The notes under the pieces are model-generated. The model had not been told where the DNA came from. It did no database searches and worked only from the letters and a program-made list of their open reading frames with translations. Shown here in pieces: positions 14,923 to 21,478 of a DNA stretch of 40,077 nucleotides (its first letter is position 1; the number at the start of each line of letters is the position of its first letter). This DNA is from a virus: positions 1-40,077 of the IMG/VR virus record IMGVR_UViG_3300043399_000551, one strand, 5' to 3'. The translations under genes were made by a program, and so were the position numbers.

Positions 14923-15014
14923 AAATGTGCTGCATCTGCGCCCAGCCAGGGCACTACTCCAACAAGTGCCCCAAGGGGCCAGCTTTCCGACTGCAATTCA
15001 AGGAGAAGAAATGA
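14919..15014 (+). CDS. 31-residue CCHC zinc-knuckle protein
   Basis: ATG 14919 overlaps the previous stop by 4 nt and its stop overlaps the next ATG by 4 nt. CCICAQPGHYSNKC fits the zinc-knuckle pattern C-x2-C-x4-H-x4-C exactly, followed by a basic tail. Such knuckles bind single-stranded nucleic acid in other proteins. As a stand-alone phage protein it is unusual. Confidence 0.6.
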   Translation: MKMCCICAQPGHYSNKCPKGPAFRLQFKEKK

Positions 15015-15424
15015 CTACACCTCACAAGCACGCCGATCTGATCAAGAAGTGGGCGGATGATCCGTCGCAAAAGGTGTGGCATTGGTTTGCCGGAGAATGG
15101 ACGCAGTGCCCTTCAATCCCATTGTGGTATGAAACCAACTGCTACGCCATCGGCGAAAAGCCCACATCACCGCCCGCCAAAATGTGCGTCCTGGCCGGAG
15201 TTGAGTTCCCGATGCCGATGACTGAGGTGCCGAAGCGTGGCGATGTTTACTGGACGATTCACCCGCTGTCCAGTGATCGCACTGCGAGCTTTACATGGGA
15301 TGAAGATCAGTCAGACTACCGCATGTTGGAAGGCATGACTGCGTTTGCAACAAGGGGAGGCGCCGAAGCCTACGCCCGCGCCCTCATCGCCGCCACCAAG
15401 CAAGCCATGGAGGCCGCAAAGTGA
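15011..15424 (+). CDS. Hypothetical phage accessory protein
   Basis: The product has 137 residues. It begins HKHADLIKKWADDPSQ followed by VWHWFAGEWTQCP, a recurrent pattern in phage early proteins of unknown role. ATG 15011 follows AAGGAGAAG, which lies inside the preceding tiny gene. An Ala-rich helix closes the protein. Confidence 0.7.
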   Translation: MTTPHKHADLIKKWADDPSQKVWHWFAGEWTQCPSIPLWYETNCYAIGEKPTSPPAKMCVLAGVEFPMPMTEVPKRGDVYWTIHPLSSDRTASFTWDEDQSDYRMLEGMTAFATRGGAEAYARALIAATKQAMEAAK

Positions 15425-15624
15425 CGCACCAACAGGAACTAATCGCCGCCCTGCGCCGCAACGGCCCCATGACGATGATGGAGCTGGAACGTCTCGGCAT
15501 CAGCTCATGCCCGTGGCGCCGCCTGTCGGACGACGAAAACCCGCAGAAGTGGCTGAAAGGCCGCGAGCGCCTGGCGCGCAAGACCGGCAAAGACGGCCTG
15601 GTCCGCATCTACATCGCACGCTGA
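15421..15624 (+). CDS. Small winged-helix-like protein
   Basis: The product has 67 residues, starting at GTG 15421 with a 4-nt overlap. The pattern (LIAALRRNGPMTMMELERLG, then SCPWRRLSD, then LVRIYIAR) fits a winged helix with a C-terminal strand pair. It is a likely DNA-binding protein; target unknown. A 146-bp gap follows (15625-15770) in which I see no gene or convincing signal. Confidence 0.65.
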   Translation: MTHQQELIAALRRNGPMTMMELERLGISSCPWRRLSDDENPQKWLKGRERLARKTGKDGLVRIYIAR

Positions 15625-15770
15625 ACACTTAGCCCCCGGCCGATGGGCCCCGCCAGCTATCCGCCCCCTCCTGGGCACGATTGGACGCTGGAACAACGGG
15701 CATCTAGACAGAGCCAGACAGGCGGCCCTCTGACGAATCGGCCTAGCCGCCACTAACCAAGGAATAGAAA

Positions 15771-16106
15771 ATGGGAACTAACTTCTACCTTCACCAAAAG
15801 AAAGATTGCGAATGCTGCGGCCGGCCGTTTGAGCCGCTGCACATCGGGAAAAGCAGCGCCGGCTGGGCGTTCAGCCTGCATGTTATTCCAGAAAAAGGAA
15901 TAACAACGCTGTATGACTGGATAAAGCTATTCACCGCTGATGGAAGTTATATCAGAAACGAATACAGAGAAACCGTTAGCGTTGGTGAGATGCTTAGTCG
16001 CATAGTAAATCGGAACTTGGATGTTCAACGGCACTATGTTGACGGCGTTCATTGTGTTAGACGCGGCGAGGGGACTTGGGATTACATCACTGGCGAGTTT
16101 TCGTAA
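15771..16106 (+). CDS. Hypothetical phage protein with CxxCxR motif
   Basis: The product has 111 residues. It starts MGTNFYL and carries CECCGRPFEPLHIGKSS, a Cys cluster with nearby His that may bind metal. Lower GC and more A-ending codons than its neighbours suggest separate acquisition. This type is widespread in phages and has no known function. Confidence 0.75.
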   Translation: MGTNFYLHQKKDCECCGRPFEPLHIGKSSAGWAFSLHVIPEKGITTLYDWIKLFTADGSYIRNEYRETVSVGEMLSRIVNRNLDVQRHYVDGVHCVRRGEGTWDYITGEFS

Positions 16107-16121
16107 ACCAAGGATTATCGA

Positions 16122-16490
16122 ATGACCACCACACAAGACACAACCGCCGTCATGCGGCAGGCGCTGGAAGCGCTGGAGACATGCGAATGGGACGGCTCAC
16201 ACGAGCCCGGATCGCAGTGGTTTGATATCGACAAGGTGAAGGAAGCGATTCGCGCGCTTCGCTCCACCTTGGACACCAATGGCTGGCAACCCATTGAGAC
16301 AGCTCCAAAGGATGGCTACTTCCTGGCCTTTAAGCCGGGTACGGCTCACATTGTTGCAACGATCCTGGACATGGATCACCCGGACTGCGAGTACGATGGC
16401 GGCGTGCATGAGGCGTGGTCGCTCAACTTCGTTGATGGCGTGACGCACTGGATGCCGCTTCCATCCGCCCCGGTGAAGGAGGTCCTGTGA
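16122..16490 (+). CDS. DUF551-like protein
   Basis: The product has 122 residues. The N-terminal half is a helical cassette (MRQALEALETCEWD ... VKEAIRALRS). The C-terminal half is the DUF551 pattern, WQPIETAPKDG ... VTHWMPLPSAP. It is a paralogue in domain content of the 12724-12939 product, with an extra N-terminal module. Function unknown. Confidence 0.8.
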   Translation: MTTTQDTTAVMRQALEALETCEWDGSHEPGSQWFDIDKVKEAIRALRSTLDTNGWQPIETAPKDGYFLAFKPGTAHIVATILDMDHPDCEYDGGVHEAWSLNFVDGVTHWMPLPSAPVKEVL

Positions 16491-16714
16491 TGAACGCAAG
16501 CGACCGCAGCCTTATACGACAGGCGTGCGCCTGCTGGGTTAGTGCAGAGTCAGAAAGTGCCGCCATCTCCAATCACACTCTCGGGAACGCGCGGAGCGCG
16601 CTTTACTGGCGTGCTCGTTCAGTTGTCGTGCATGACCGCGTATTGCGGCTTATTGACAGTTCTTCATCCTGGCAGGACTACAACAATATGACGCCAAAGG
16701 ACGCCAAGAAATGA
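16490..16714 (+). CDS. 74-residue hypothetical protein
   Basis: ATG 16490 follows AGGAGG by 7 nt and overlaps the preceding TGA by one base; a GTG immediately before is in frame. The product is mostly helical and basic. No known domain. Confidence 0.6.
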   Translation: MNASDRSLIRQACACWVSAESESAAISNHTLGNARSALYWRARSVVVHDRVLRLIDSSSSWQDYNNMTPKDAKK

Positions 16715-16965
16715 CAACCACAGAACAAGACCTCCGCCGCCGCGTGGAGGCTGGCGAGACGCACGGCCAGATTGCCGCCTCGCTCGGCATGTGCCGCACT
16801 CATGTCGCGTCGGCGTGCGCTGTGCTTGGCATAAAGCGACCGCGCAAGGCCAAGCCTGCCAATTCACCCCGCCCGCCAGTCATCCCGACAACCAGCTACG
16901 GCGTGGACTCGTCAGAGCTGCTGCGCGCCATGGCTGGGTTTGCGCGCCCATCCTCCAGGCTTTGA
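16711..16965 (+). CDS. HTH-type DNA-binding protein
   Basis: The product has 84 residues. Residues about 8-35 (VEAGETHGQIAASLGMCRTH to VASACAVLG) form a homeodomain-like helix-turn-helix; the second half is basic and Pro-rich. It lies just before the replication module and may regulate or aid it. Coupled to the previous gene by 4 nt. Confidence 0.7.
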   Translation: MTTTEQDLRRRVEAGETHGQIAASLGMCRTHVASACAVLGIKRPRKAKPANSPRPPVIPTTSYGVDSSELLRAMAGFARPSSRL

Positions 16966-16967
16966 CA

Positions 16968-16996
16968 TTGCCCGCCGTGGCACCAAGGCGTAGAAT
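16968..16996 (+). promoter_or_regulatory. Putative promoter of the replication operon
   Basis: TTGCCC (16968-16973) and TAGAAT (16991-16996) are 17 bp apart, predicting a start near 17003 and a leader of about 120 nt. A perfect TTGACA lies at 16962-16967 but is 23 bp from the -10. There is no GCGCCA operator, so this promoter is outside the main regulon. Confidence 0.5.
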
Positions 16997-17030
16997 TGGG
17001 CCATCGCCGTGAGAAGCGAATAGAGCCGGA

Positions 17031-17122
17031 CAGTCCTCATTGGGGTCGGTCTGGGACCGTATATACCTGTGAAGGTGTGGGCTCCGGAATTCTCACCCCG
17101 GGCCGACCACCAATGAGGATTG
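17031..17122 (+). promoter_or_regulatory. Structured leader RNA sequestering the initiator ribosome site
   Basis: 17031-17055 pairs with 17097-17122: 25 base pairs with three G-U pairs and one bulged A (17109). Inside the 41-nt loop, ACCT-GTGA-AGGT (17065-17076) makes a hairpin with a GNRA-type tetraloop, extendable to 17062-17079. The 3' arm contains the ribosome site GAGGA (17115-17119), so translation of the initiator gene should be off when the stem forms. It could be a riboswitch, a protein-regulated or temperature-sensitive switch, or a site acting at the DNA level. Pairing is read directly from sequence; function is inferred. Confidence 0.75.
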
Positions 17123-17125
17123 AAA

Positions 17126-18013
17126 TTGATTGTCGACCCAGACTTTTTCGACCACTGGCGAACGGGCATGGTGATCCATGCTCTGAACGATCAGGCGGCA
17201 CCCGTCTACATCATGCGCCTTTGGGCTCATTGCCAGGATCGAAAGGCTGACTCATTCGTCATGCCTACAGCCGGCCTGCGGGCTCAGTGCAAATGTCCTG
17301 CTGACGCTGAGACGTTCGAGAAGGCGCTCATCGATGCCGGCTTCATCGCCCGCGATGGTGACACTGTGACGGTCATCGGGTGGGCTGAAAAGAACGCCTC
17401 ACTCATCGCAGCATGGCGCAACGGTGGGACTGGCGGGCGACCAAAGAAGAACCCAGCGAAAACCCATGGGTTAGCCACGGGTAACCCAGCGCTAACCCAG
17501 CTCGATCCCATGGATAACCAAGAAGAAACCCATGGCGAACCCATGGCGAACCCACGCGTAACCGATAAGATAAGAGAAGATAAGATAAGAGAAGATGGGA
17601 TTAGAGAAGAGCCCACATCTTCGCTTCGCTCAGATGTTCCCCCTCGCGCTTCGCGCTCGTCGGACGATATGCCCGACGGATTCTCAGAGTTCTGGACCGT
17701 TTGGCCAAGGTCGAGCCGTAAGGGCGGGAAGACTGAGTGCCTGAAGGTCTGGAAGTCTCGGAAGCTGGAACCCCTCAAGACCGAAATCGTGGCCCACGTC
17801 AAAGCAATGACTGGGAGTCACGATTGGACGAAAAACGGGGGCGAGTACATCCCGGCGCCTGTGGTGTACCTGCGGGCTGCGAAGTGGGATGGCGCGGAGG
17901 TGCAGCAGAGGGCGAGCATTCAGACGATTGGCGGCAGCAACTCAACAAGCCGCGCAGATGCCACCAGGCGGGCGCTAGGGCTTTTTCAGAGCGGGGATGT
18001 GATCGATGTTTGA
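17126..18013 (+). CDS. Lambda O-like replication initiator with internal origin
   Basis: The product is about 295 residues. The N-terminal domain (FFDHWRTGM, YIMRLWAHCQDRK, FEKALIDAGFI, VIGWAEKNASLIAAWRNGG) fits the initiator/replisome-organiser family with winged-helix-like DNA binding. A low-complexity linker (about 105-165) is encoded by iteron repeats. The C-terminal domain (FSEFWTVWPRSSRKGGK ... EYIPAPVVYLRAAKWDG) matches the phage replication C-terminal domain that recruits the helicase loader. TTG 17126 has GAGGA 6 nt upstream; TTG 17120 is an alternative. No ATG is available in frame. The 3' end overlaps the P-like gene by 8 nt. Confidence 0.8.
   Translation: MIVDPDFFDHWRTGMVIHALNDQAAPVYIMRLWAHCQDRKADSFVMPTAGLRAQCKCPADAETFEKALIDAGFIARDGDTVTVIGWAEKNASLIAAWRNGGTGGRPKKNPAKTHGLATGNPALTQLDPMDNQEETHGEPMANPRVTDKIREDKIREDGIREEPTSSLRSDVPPRASRSSDDMPDGFSEFWTVWPRSSRKGGKTECLKVWKSRKLEPLKTEIVAHVKAMTGSHDWTKNGGEYIPAPVVYLRAAKWDGAEVQQRASIQTIGGSNSTSRADATRRALGLFQSGDVIDV
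17450..17608 (+). other. Probable replication origin (iterons plus AT/purine-rich repeats)
   Basis: Inside the initiator gene lie many AACCCA-based repeats: 17450, 17461 (palindrome AACCCATGGGTT), 17483, 17494, and a tandem set AACCCATGGCG at 17527-17537 and 17538-17548 with AACCCACGCG at 17549-17558. Directly after come two perfect tandem copies of GATAAGATAAGAGAA (17564-17578, 17579-17593) and a degenerate third (17594-17608). Iterons followed by an asymmetric A-rich tract within the O-type gene is the architecture of the lambda origin. Confidence 0.75.
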
Positions 18014-18902
18014 TTCTGACCTTGAATCGTTCCAGAGCATGCTAGACGCCGTTAGCGGCATGCTCAGCAACGGAAAGCATGAGCGCAGCGCCGAAGAGTC
18101 AGCACTTTTTTTCAATGCACTGCTCCCGTACTCGCTGGCTCAGGTGTCGGCGGCGTTCTCGGCCCATGTCAAAGACCGCGACCGTGGCAGGTTCGTCCCG
18201 AAGCCGGCCGATATCATCGACAAGATCGAGCAGGCGGCCCACAACGAGAGACCTGGCGTCGAGCAGGCATGGTCAATGACTCCAACAGGAGAGGATGACA
18301 CGGTAGTCTGGACGACCGAAATGGCAGAGGCGCACGCGGCCTGCGCTCCCCTCCTGTCGGATGGGGACAGGATAGGCGCTCGCATGACGTTTAAAGAGGT
18401 CTACTCAAAGCTCGTGACAAAGGCCGTTGCCGAAGGCAGGCCCGTTCAGTGGGTGCCGTCGCTTGGCTGGGACATGGAGAAGCGCAAGCGGGTTTTGTTG
18501 GCTGCTGTTGAGGCGGGGCGGCTCCCAGCCATTGCAGCCAGGGACGAGTGCCAGGCCTTGCCTCTGACGAAGAGCGAGCGTCTCGCACTCCCGCCAGCAA
18601 GCCCGGAACGGCGACAGAGCTACCGCGAAAAGCTGACGGCGCTAGTCGCGGCGAAGCGAGACGCCGAAACCTCCTCAGACCCAAAGGCGTGGGCGCGAGA
18701 ACTGAAGCGCAGAGACGAGGCCGGCGACAAGATCACCACGGAGCAGCGCGAGGCATACAAGCGGGCGCTGCACTACTCGACAGACGAAGCGACGCTATTC
18801 ACGGGCGGCGCGCTGATCCCAGTCGAGAATTTCCCGCCAGCGATGCGAGCCGAGCGCGCGAGGGCCTATGCACGCGCCGCAAAGAAGCAGACAACCGAGT
18901 AA
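18006..18902 (+). CDS. Lambda P-like replication protein (helicase loader type)
   Basis: The product has 298 residues and follows the O-like gene with an 8-nt overlap. The N-terminus (FFNALLPYSLAQVSAAFSAH ... FVPKPADIIDKIEQ) has the pattern of phage P-like and replication accessory proteins that load the host DnaB helicase. WVPSLGWDMEKRKRVLLAA and a long basic helical C-terminus follow. No Walker motif is seen, so it is of the P rather than the DnaC type. Assignment is by gene order and pattern. Confidence 0.65.
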   Translation: MFDSDLESFQSMLDAVSGMLSNGKHERSAEESALFFNALLPYSLAQVSAAFSAHVKDRDRGRFVPKPADIIDKIEQAAHNERPGVEQAWSMTPTGEDDTVVWTTEMAEAHAACAPLLSDGDRIGARMTFKEVYSKLVTKAVAEGRPVQWVPSLGWDMEKRKRVLLAAVEAGRLPAIAARDECQALPLTKSERLALPPASPERRQSYREKLTALVAAKRDAETSSDPKAWARELKRRDEAGDKITTEQREAYKRALHYSTDEATLFTGGALIPVENFPPAMRAERARAYARAAKKQTTE

Positions 18903-18908
18903 AAACAG

Positions 18909-18989
18909 CTTGCATCCGCGCCAGTTGGCGCTATCATTGAGGCTCAAAGGAGATAGACATGACCGAAAACCAAGCCCCCGCGCCTGCAC
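18909..18989 (+). repeat. Plus-strand copy of duplicated promoter-leader cassette
   Basis: This is the partner of 11113-11193 (minus), identical at 74 of 81 positions. It contains promoter, operator, leader and the first ten codons of the 18959 gene. Confidence 0.9.
18910..18937 (+). promoter_or_regulatory. Early promoter with operator (op2)
   Basis: TTGCAT (18910-18915), a 16-bp spacer with GCGCCAGTTGGCGC (18918-18931), and TATCAT (18932-18937). The leader carries AAAGGAG at the same distance as in the 11143 gene. It drives a second rightward transcript starting at 18959. Confidence 0.8.
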
Positions 18990-19276
18990 ATGAATGCGAC
19001 ACCGAATACGAGCAGCGCTGGCCGAACGCTGTGACGCCAGCCCCCGCAGTAGGGGCTGACGATGTGCGAGACGCGGCGCGGTATCGCTGGCTAAAGAGCC
19101 TTCCCGGCTCTTCGCCAAATCTCAGGGGCATGGCTATCGAGGGCGCCCGGACGCTGAAGAACAGCTTCAGCACGCCGCATGCTGTCTACGTGGCGGAAAG
19201 CATTGACGGGGCCATTGACGCCGCTATGGGCACGGCCAAGCCCCCGGTACAGCACAACGGAGGCGCCAATGGCTAA
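18959..19276 (+). CDS. Hypothetical accessory protein after op2
   Basis: The product has 105 residues. It begins MTENQAPAPAHECD, the common low-complexity start of modular phage accessory proteins. It then has a DVRDAARYRWLKSLPG segment and IDGAIDAAMG, a pattern seen in several phage early proteins ('DAARYRWL...IDAAI'). Function unknown. The ribosome site AAAGGAG is part of the duplicated cassette. Confidence 0.75.
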   Translation: MTENQAPAPAHECDTEYEQRWPNAVTPAPAVGADDVRDAARYRWLKSLPGSSPNLRGMAIEGARTLKNSFSTPHAVYVAESIDGAIDAAMGTAKPPVQHNGGANG

Positions 19277-19499
19277 CGTCAGCAATGTCGTTGCTTGGGA
19301 TGTCTTTGAGCGCCGCATCTACGGCGCCCCTGGCGAAGTCCGCCACAGGATTCTGTGGGTCGCCGACTACCTCCGCGATGACGGATCGACCCCAGACCTG
19401 GACTGGATGCTGGAGCTGGCCCGGGGCAACGACCTCGACAGTTGCGCACGAACGATTCACGTTCGCCCGCTGGTCTACGGAGACGGCAATGAAGATTGA
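19269..19499 (+). CDS. 76-residue hypothetical protein
   Basis: ATG 19269 overlaps the preceding gene by 8 nt. Pattern alpha/beta: VVAWDVFERRIYGAPGEVRH, then LDWMLELARGNDLDS. No recognised domain. It overlaps the next start by 11 nt. Confidence 0.6.
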   Translation: MANVSNVVAWDVFERRIYGAPGEVRHRILWVADYLRDDGSTPDLDWMLELARGNDLDSCARTIHVRPLVYGDGNED

Positions 19500-19749
19500 G
19501 AAGCGCGGCTACAGCCGCAGTCCTTGGCGACTGATCGACAACAACGGCAACGAGGTTTACTGGCAACGTCCGATGAAGCATGCCGACCTCGGCATGACAT
19601 ACGTGACAGAGCCGGTCTGCGGCGCAACCAAGCAGGAATGCACCGAAGCGACGCTGGAGTTGCTCGGACTGTGCTTCGCTCGCCTCAATGCTGGCCACGC
19701 CGTCAACCCGGCATCTGCCGCCCCTCCCATCCCTTCACAGGAAACCTAA
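19489..19749 (+). CDS. 86-residue hypothetical protein
   Basis: The product starts MKIEKRGYSRSPWRLID, with VCGATKQEC in the middle and a helical segment before a Pro/Ala tail. No family assigned. Overlaps the previous gene by 11 nt. Confidence 0.6.
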   Translation: MKIEKRGYSRSPWRLIDNNGNEVYWQRPMKHADLGMTYVTEPVCGATKQECTEATLELLGLCFARLNAGHAVNPASAAPPIPSQET

Positions 19750-19751
19750 AA

Positions 19752-19922
19752 ATGTCAGCAGACATGACCGACGAAATCAAATCCCGCTACAACCGGGCCA
19801 TGAAACTAAAACGCTACAGCAAAGAGCAGTGCATTGAGCTGGTTGCACAAGGCCTTGGCATTGACACGGCCGGCGTAAGGGCCGCGCTGGAGGCTGTTGA
19901 AGAGCAAGAGGAGCAATCATGA
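19752..19922 (+). CDS. 56-residue helical protein
   Basis: ATG 19752 lies 2 nt past the previous stop. The pattern (KRYSKEQCIELVAQGLGIDTA, then AALEAVEEQEEQS) suggests a small helical bundle, perhaps HTH-like, with an acidic C-terminus. Ends in a 4-nt overlap. Confidence 0.6.
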   Translation: MSADMTDEIKSRYNRAMKLKRYSKEQCIELVAQGLGIDTAGVRAALEAVEEQEEQS

Positions 19923-20188
19923 AAGTCTATGTTTCTAAATACGCCCATACGATTGGCATCGTCGCTGTTGAGGCGACAGTTTTTAAGAGCAGCGGAGCTG
20001 TTTATCCACACAATGGGCAAAAGGTGAGCTCACTTTGTTTGCTGAAGATGGGTTCAAGCGCGCACAAAAACTACGAAGATGCCGCCGCCGCTGCAAATGC
20101 AATGATTACAAGAAAAATAACATCACTTCGTAAGCAAATCAAAAAGCTGGAAGCTGCGATGCTATCGGTGACAAAAGAGGAGCAGTAA
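19919..20188 (+). CDS. 89-residue hypothetical protein, lower GC
   Basis: The N-terminal part is beta-like (MKVYVSKYAHTIGIVAVEAT); the C-terminal part is a long basic coiled-coil helix (ITSLRKQIKKLEAAMLSV). Base composition is more AT-rich than its neighbours, suggesting recent transfer. Coupled at both ends by overlapping start and stop. Confidence 0.65.
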   Translation: MKVYVSKYAHTIGIVAVEATVFKSSGAVYPHNGQKVSSLCLLKMGSSAHKNYEDAAAAANAMITRKITSLRKQIKKLEAAMLSVTKEEQ

Positions 20189-20535
20189 TGCACCTCATAT
20201 CCACATGCGTAGGCGGGCGCCGCTCAGGCATCACACAGCCAATCATCCCGCCTGCCCCTCGCTGGCAAGTGATACCAGAAGTCATTCACAAGCCGACGGC
20301 GCGGCAAATCGAGACCATCGAGACGGTCATTCGTGCGGGCGACCTGGTGCGGGCGGCCAAAGAGATGGGCATATCCATCAAGACCATGGAGTGCCACATG
20401 AGCGAACTTCGGGCGCGCTATGAGGTGCGGACCACCTATCAGCTAATCGCCAAATATGTGGAGATGAAGACCCGCGAGCAAGTGCAAAAAGAGCTTGCAA
20501 CGGCGCCTGGTGGCGCTACAATTGACGCACGTTGA
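20188..20535 (+). CDS. LuxR/GerE-type HTH protein
   Basis: The product has 115 residues. PTARQIETIETVIRAGDLVR, then AAKEMGISIKTMECHMSELR, is a GerE-type helix-turn-helix (tetra-helical DNA-binding domain); there is no receiver or sensor domain. It is similar in layout to the 23503 product. It could control late transcription or the phage decision. Its 3' end contains the next operator promoter (op6). Confidence 0.75.
   Translation: MHLISTCVGGRRSGITQPIIPPAPRWQVIPEVIHKPTARQIETIETVIRAGDLVRAAKEMGISIKTMECHMSELRARYEVRTTYQLIAKYVEMKTREQVQKELATAPGGATIDAR
20495..20522 (+). promoter_or_regulatory. Early promoter with operator (op6)
   Basis: TTGCAA (20495-20500), a 16-bp spacer with GCGCCTGGTGGCGC (20503-20516), and TACAAT (20517-20522). 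It lies inside the end of the LuxR-type gene and drives MazG-like, SSB and Nin genes. The operator's coding use is Ala-Pro-Gly-Gly-Ala, near the C-terminus. Confidence 0.8.
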
Positions 20536-20551
20536 ACGTTAGGAGAAGAGA

Positions 20552-20992
20552 ATGAATGTGGATAAAGAAGTCTTTTTCTGCTTGCTGGCGGAAAGAATTA
20601 ACGGACTGGTGCAAGTGGCGCACGGGAACGCATGCCGTGCCGGATGGTGGGGCGTCGTCAGTGGCGGTGACGGTGTGCCTCTGGATGTCAATCTTGTGCG
20701 CACCGATGATACGAGGCTTGGGAAAGCGCTTGTCGCACAAAAGCTGTGCCTGATCCACTCCGAAATCAGCGAAGCCATGGAAGGCCACCGCAAAGGCCTG
20801 ATGGACGACAAGCTGCCGCACCGCAAGATGATCGAGGTCGAATTGGCTGACGCGATGATCCGCATCGCAGACCTGGCTGGCGCACTTGGCCTTGACCTTG
20901 GCGGCGCCATCGTCGAAAAGATGGAATACAACGCGAACCGCGAAGATCACAAACTCGAAAATCGCCAGAAAGCTGGCGGGAAGGCGTACTAA
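20552..20992 (+). CDS. MazG-like nucleotide pyrophosphohydrolase
   Basis: The product has 146 residues. The metal-binding pattern E-x-x-E ... E-x-x-D is present: HSEISEAMEGHRKG and, 19 residues after the first half, ELADAMIRIADLAGALG, followed by a family-like NREDHK near the end. Phage MazG-like enzymes hydrolyse NTPs or dNTPs and may modulate alarmone levels or clean nucleotide pools. The N-terminal 60 residues are an extra segment. ATG 20552 follows TAGGAGAAGAG. It ends directly coupled to ssb. Confidence 0.8.
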   Translation: MNVDKEVFFCLLAERINGLVQVAHGNACRAGWWGVVSGGDGVPLDVNLVRTDDTRLGKALVAQKLCLIHSEISEAMEGHRKGLMDDKLPHRKMIEVELADAMIRIADLAGALGLDLGGAIVEKMEYNANREDHKLENRQKAGGKAY

Positions 20993-21459
20993 TGGCATCC
21001 GTCAACAAAGTAACAGTGCTCGGGAACGTCGGGCAGGAGCCAGAGATTCGCTACAACCCCAGCGGAACGGCCTGGTGCACTCTGTCAATCGCAACGTCCT
21101 ACAAGTGGACGAACAAGGAAGGCGAGAAGCAGGAGGAGACCGAATGGCACCGCGTCGTTTTCAACGGCCGGCTTGCTGAAGTCGTTGGCGAATACGTCAA
21201 GAAGGGTAATCCGCTGTACGTCGAGGGCCGCCTGAAGACCCGCAAGTGGCAGGACAAGGAAGGCCGCGACACCTACACAACCGAAATCATGGCCAGTGAA
21301 ATGCAGTTGCTCGGAGGCCGCGAAGAAAAGCAGCCGCAGCAGCCGCAAGGCCGAGCTCCGGCTCCCGCGCCGCGCACCCATGGCGACCGACCGGGCGGCC
21401 CGAAAAACCGCCCACAGGCTGGTGGATTCGACGACATGGGAGACGATATCCCTTGGTGA
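20992..21459 (+). CDS. ssb: Single-stranded DNA-binding protein
   Basis: The product has 155 residues. It has a standard OB-fold start (VNKVTVLGNVGQEPEIRY), core motif EWHRVVFNGRLAEVVGEYVKKG, YVEGRLKTRKWQD, a Gln/Pro/Gly-rich linker (about 110-140) and the acidic tip DDMGDDIPW, which recruits replication and repair partners. It protects single-stranded DNA in replication and would cooperate with the Sak3-like annealing protein. Confidence 0.95.
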   Translation: MASVNKVTVLGNVGQEPEIRYNPSGTAWCTLSIATSYKWTNKEGEKQEETEWHRVVFNGRLAEVVGEYVKKGNPLYVEGRLKTRKWQDKEGRDTYTTEIMASEMQLLGGREEKQPQQPQGRAPAPAPRTHGDRPGGPKNRPQAGGFDDMGDDIPW

Positions 21460-21478
21460 GCACAGCAGGAGATAAAAC

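Noticed and set aside
17031-17122. Structured region as a tRNA
   Set aside because: The long 25-bp stem, lack of a T-arm consensus and lack of a 7-bp acceptor make a tRNA untenable.
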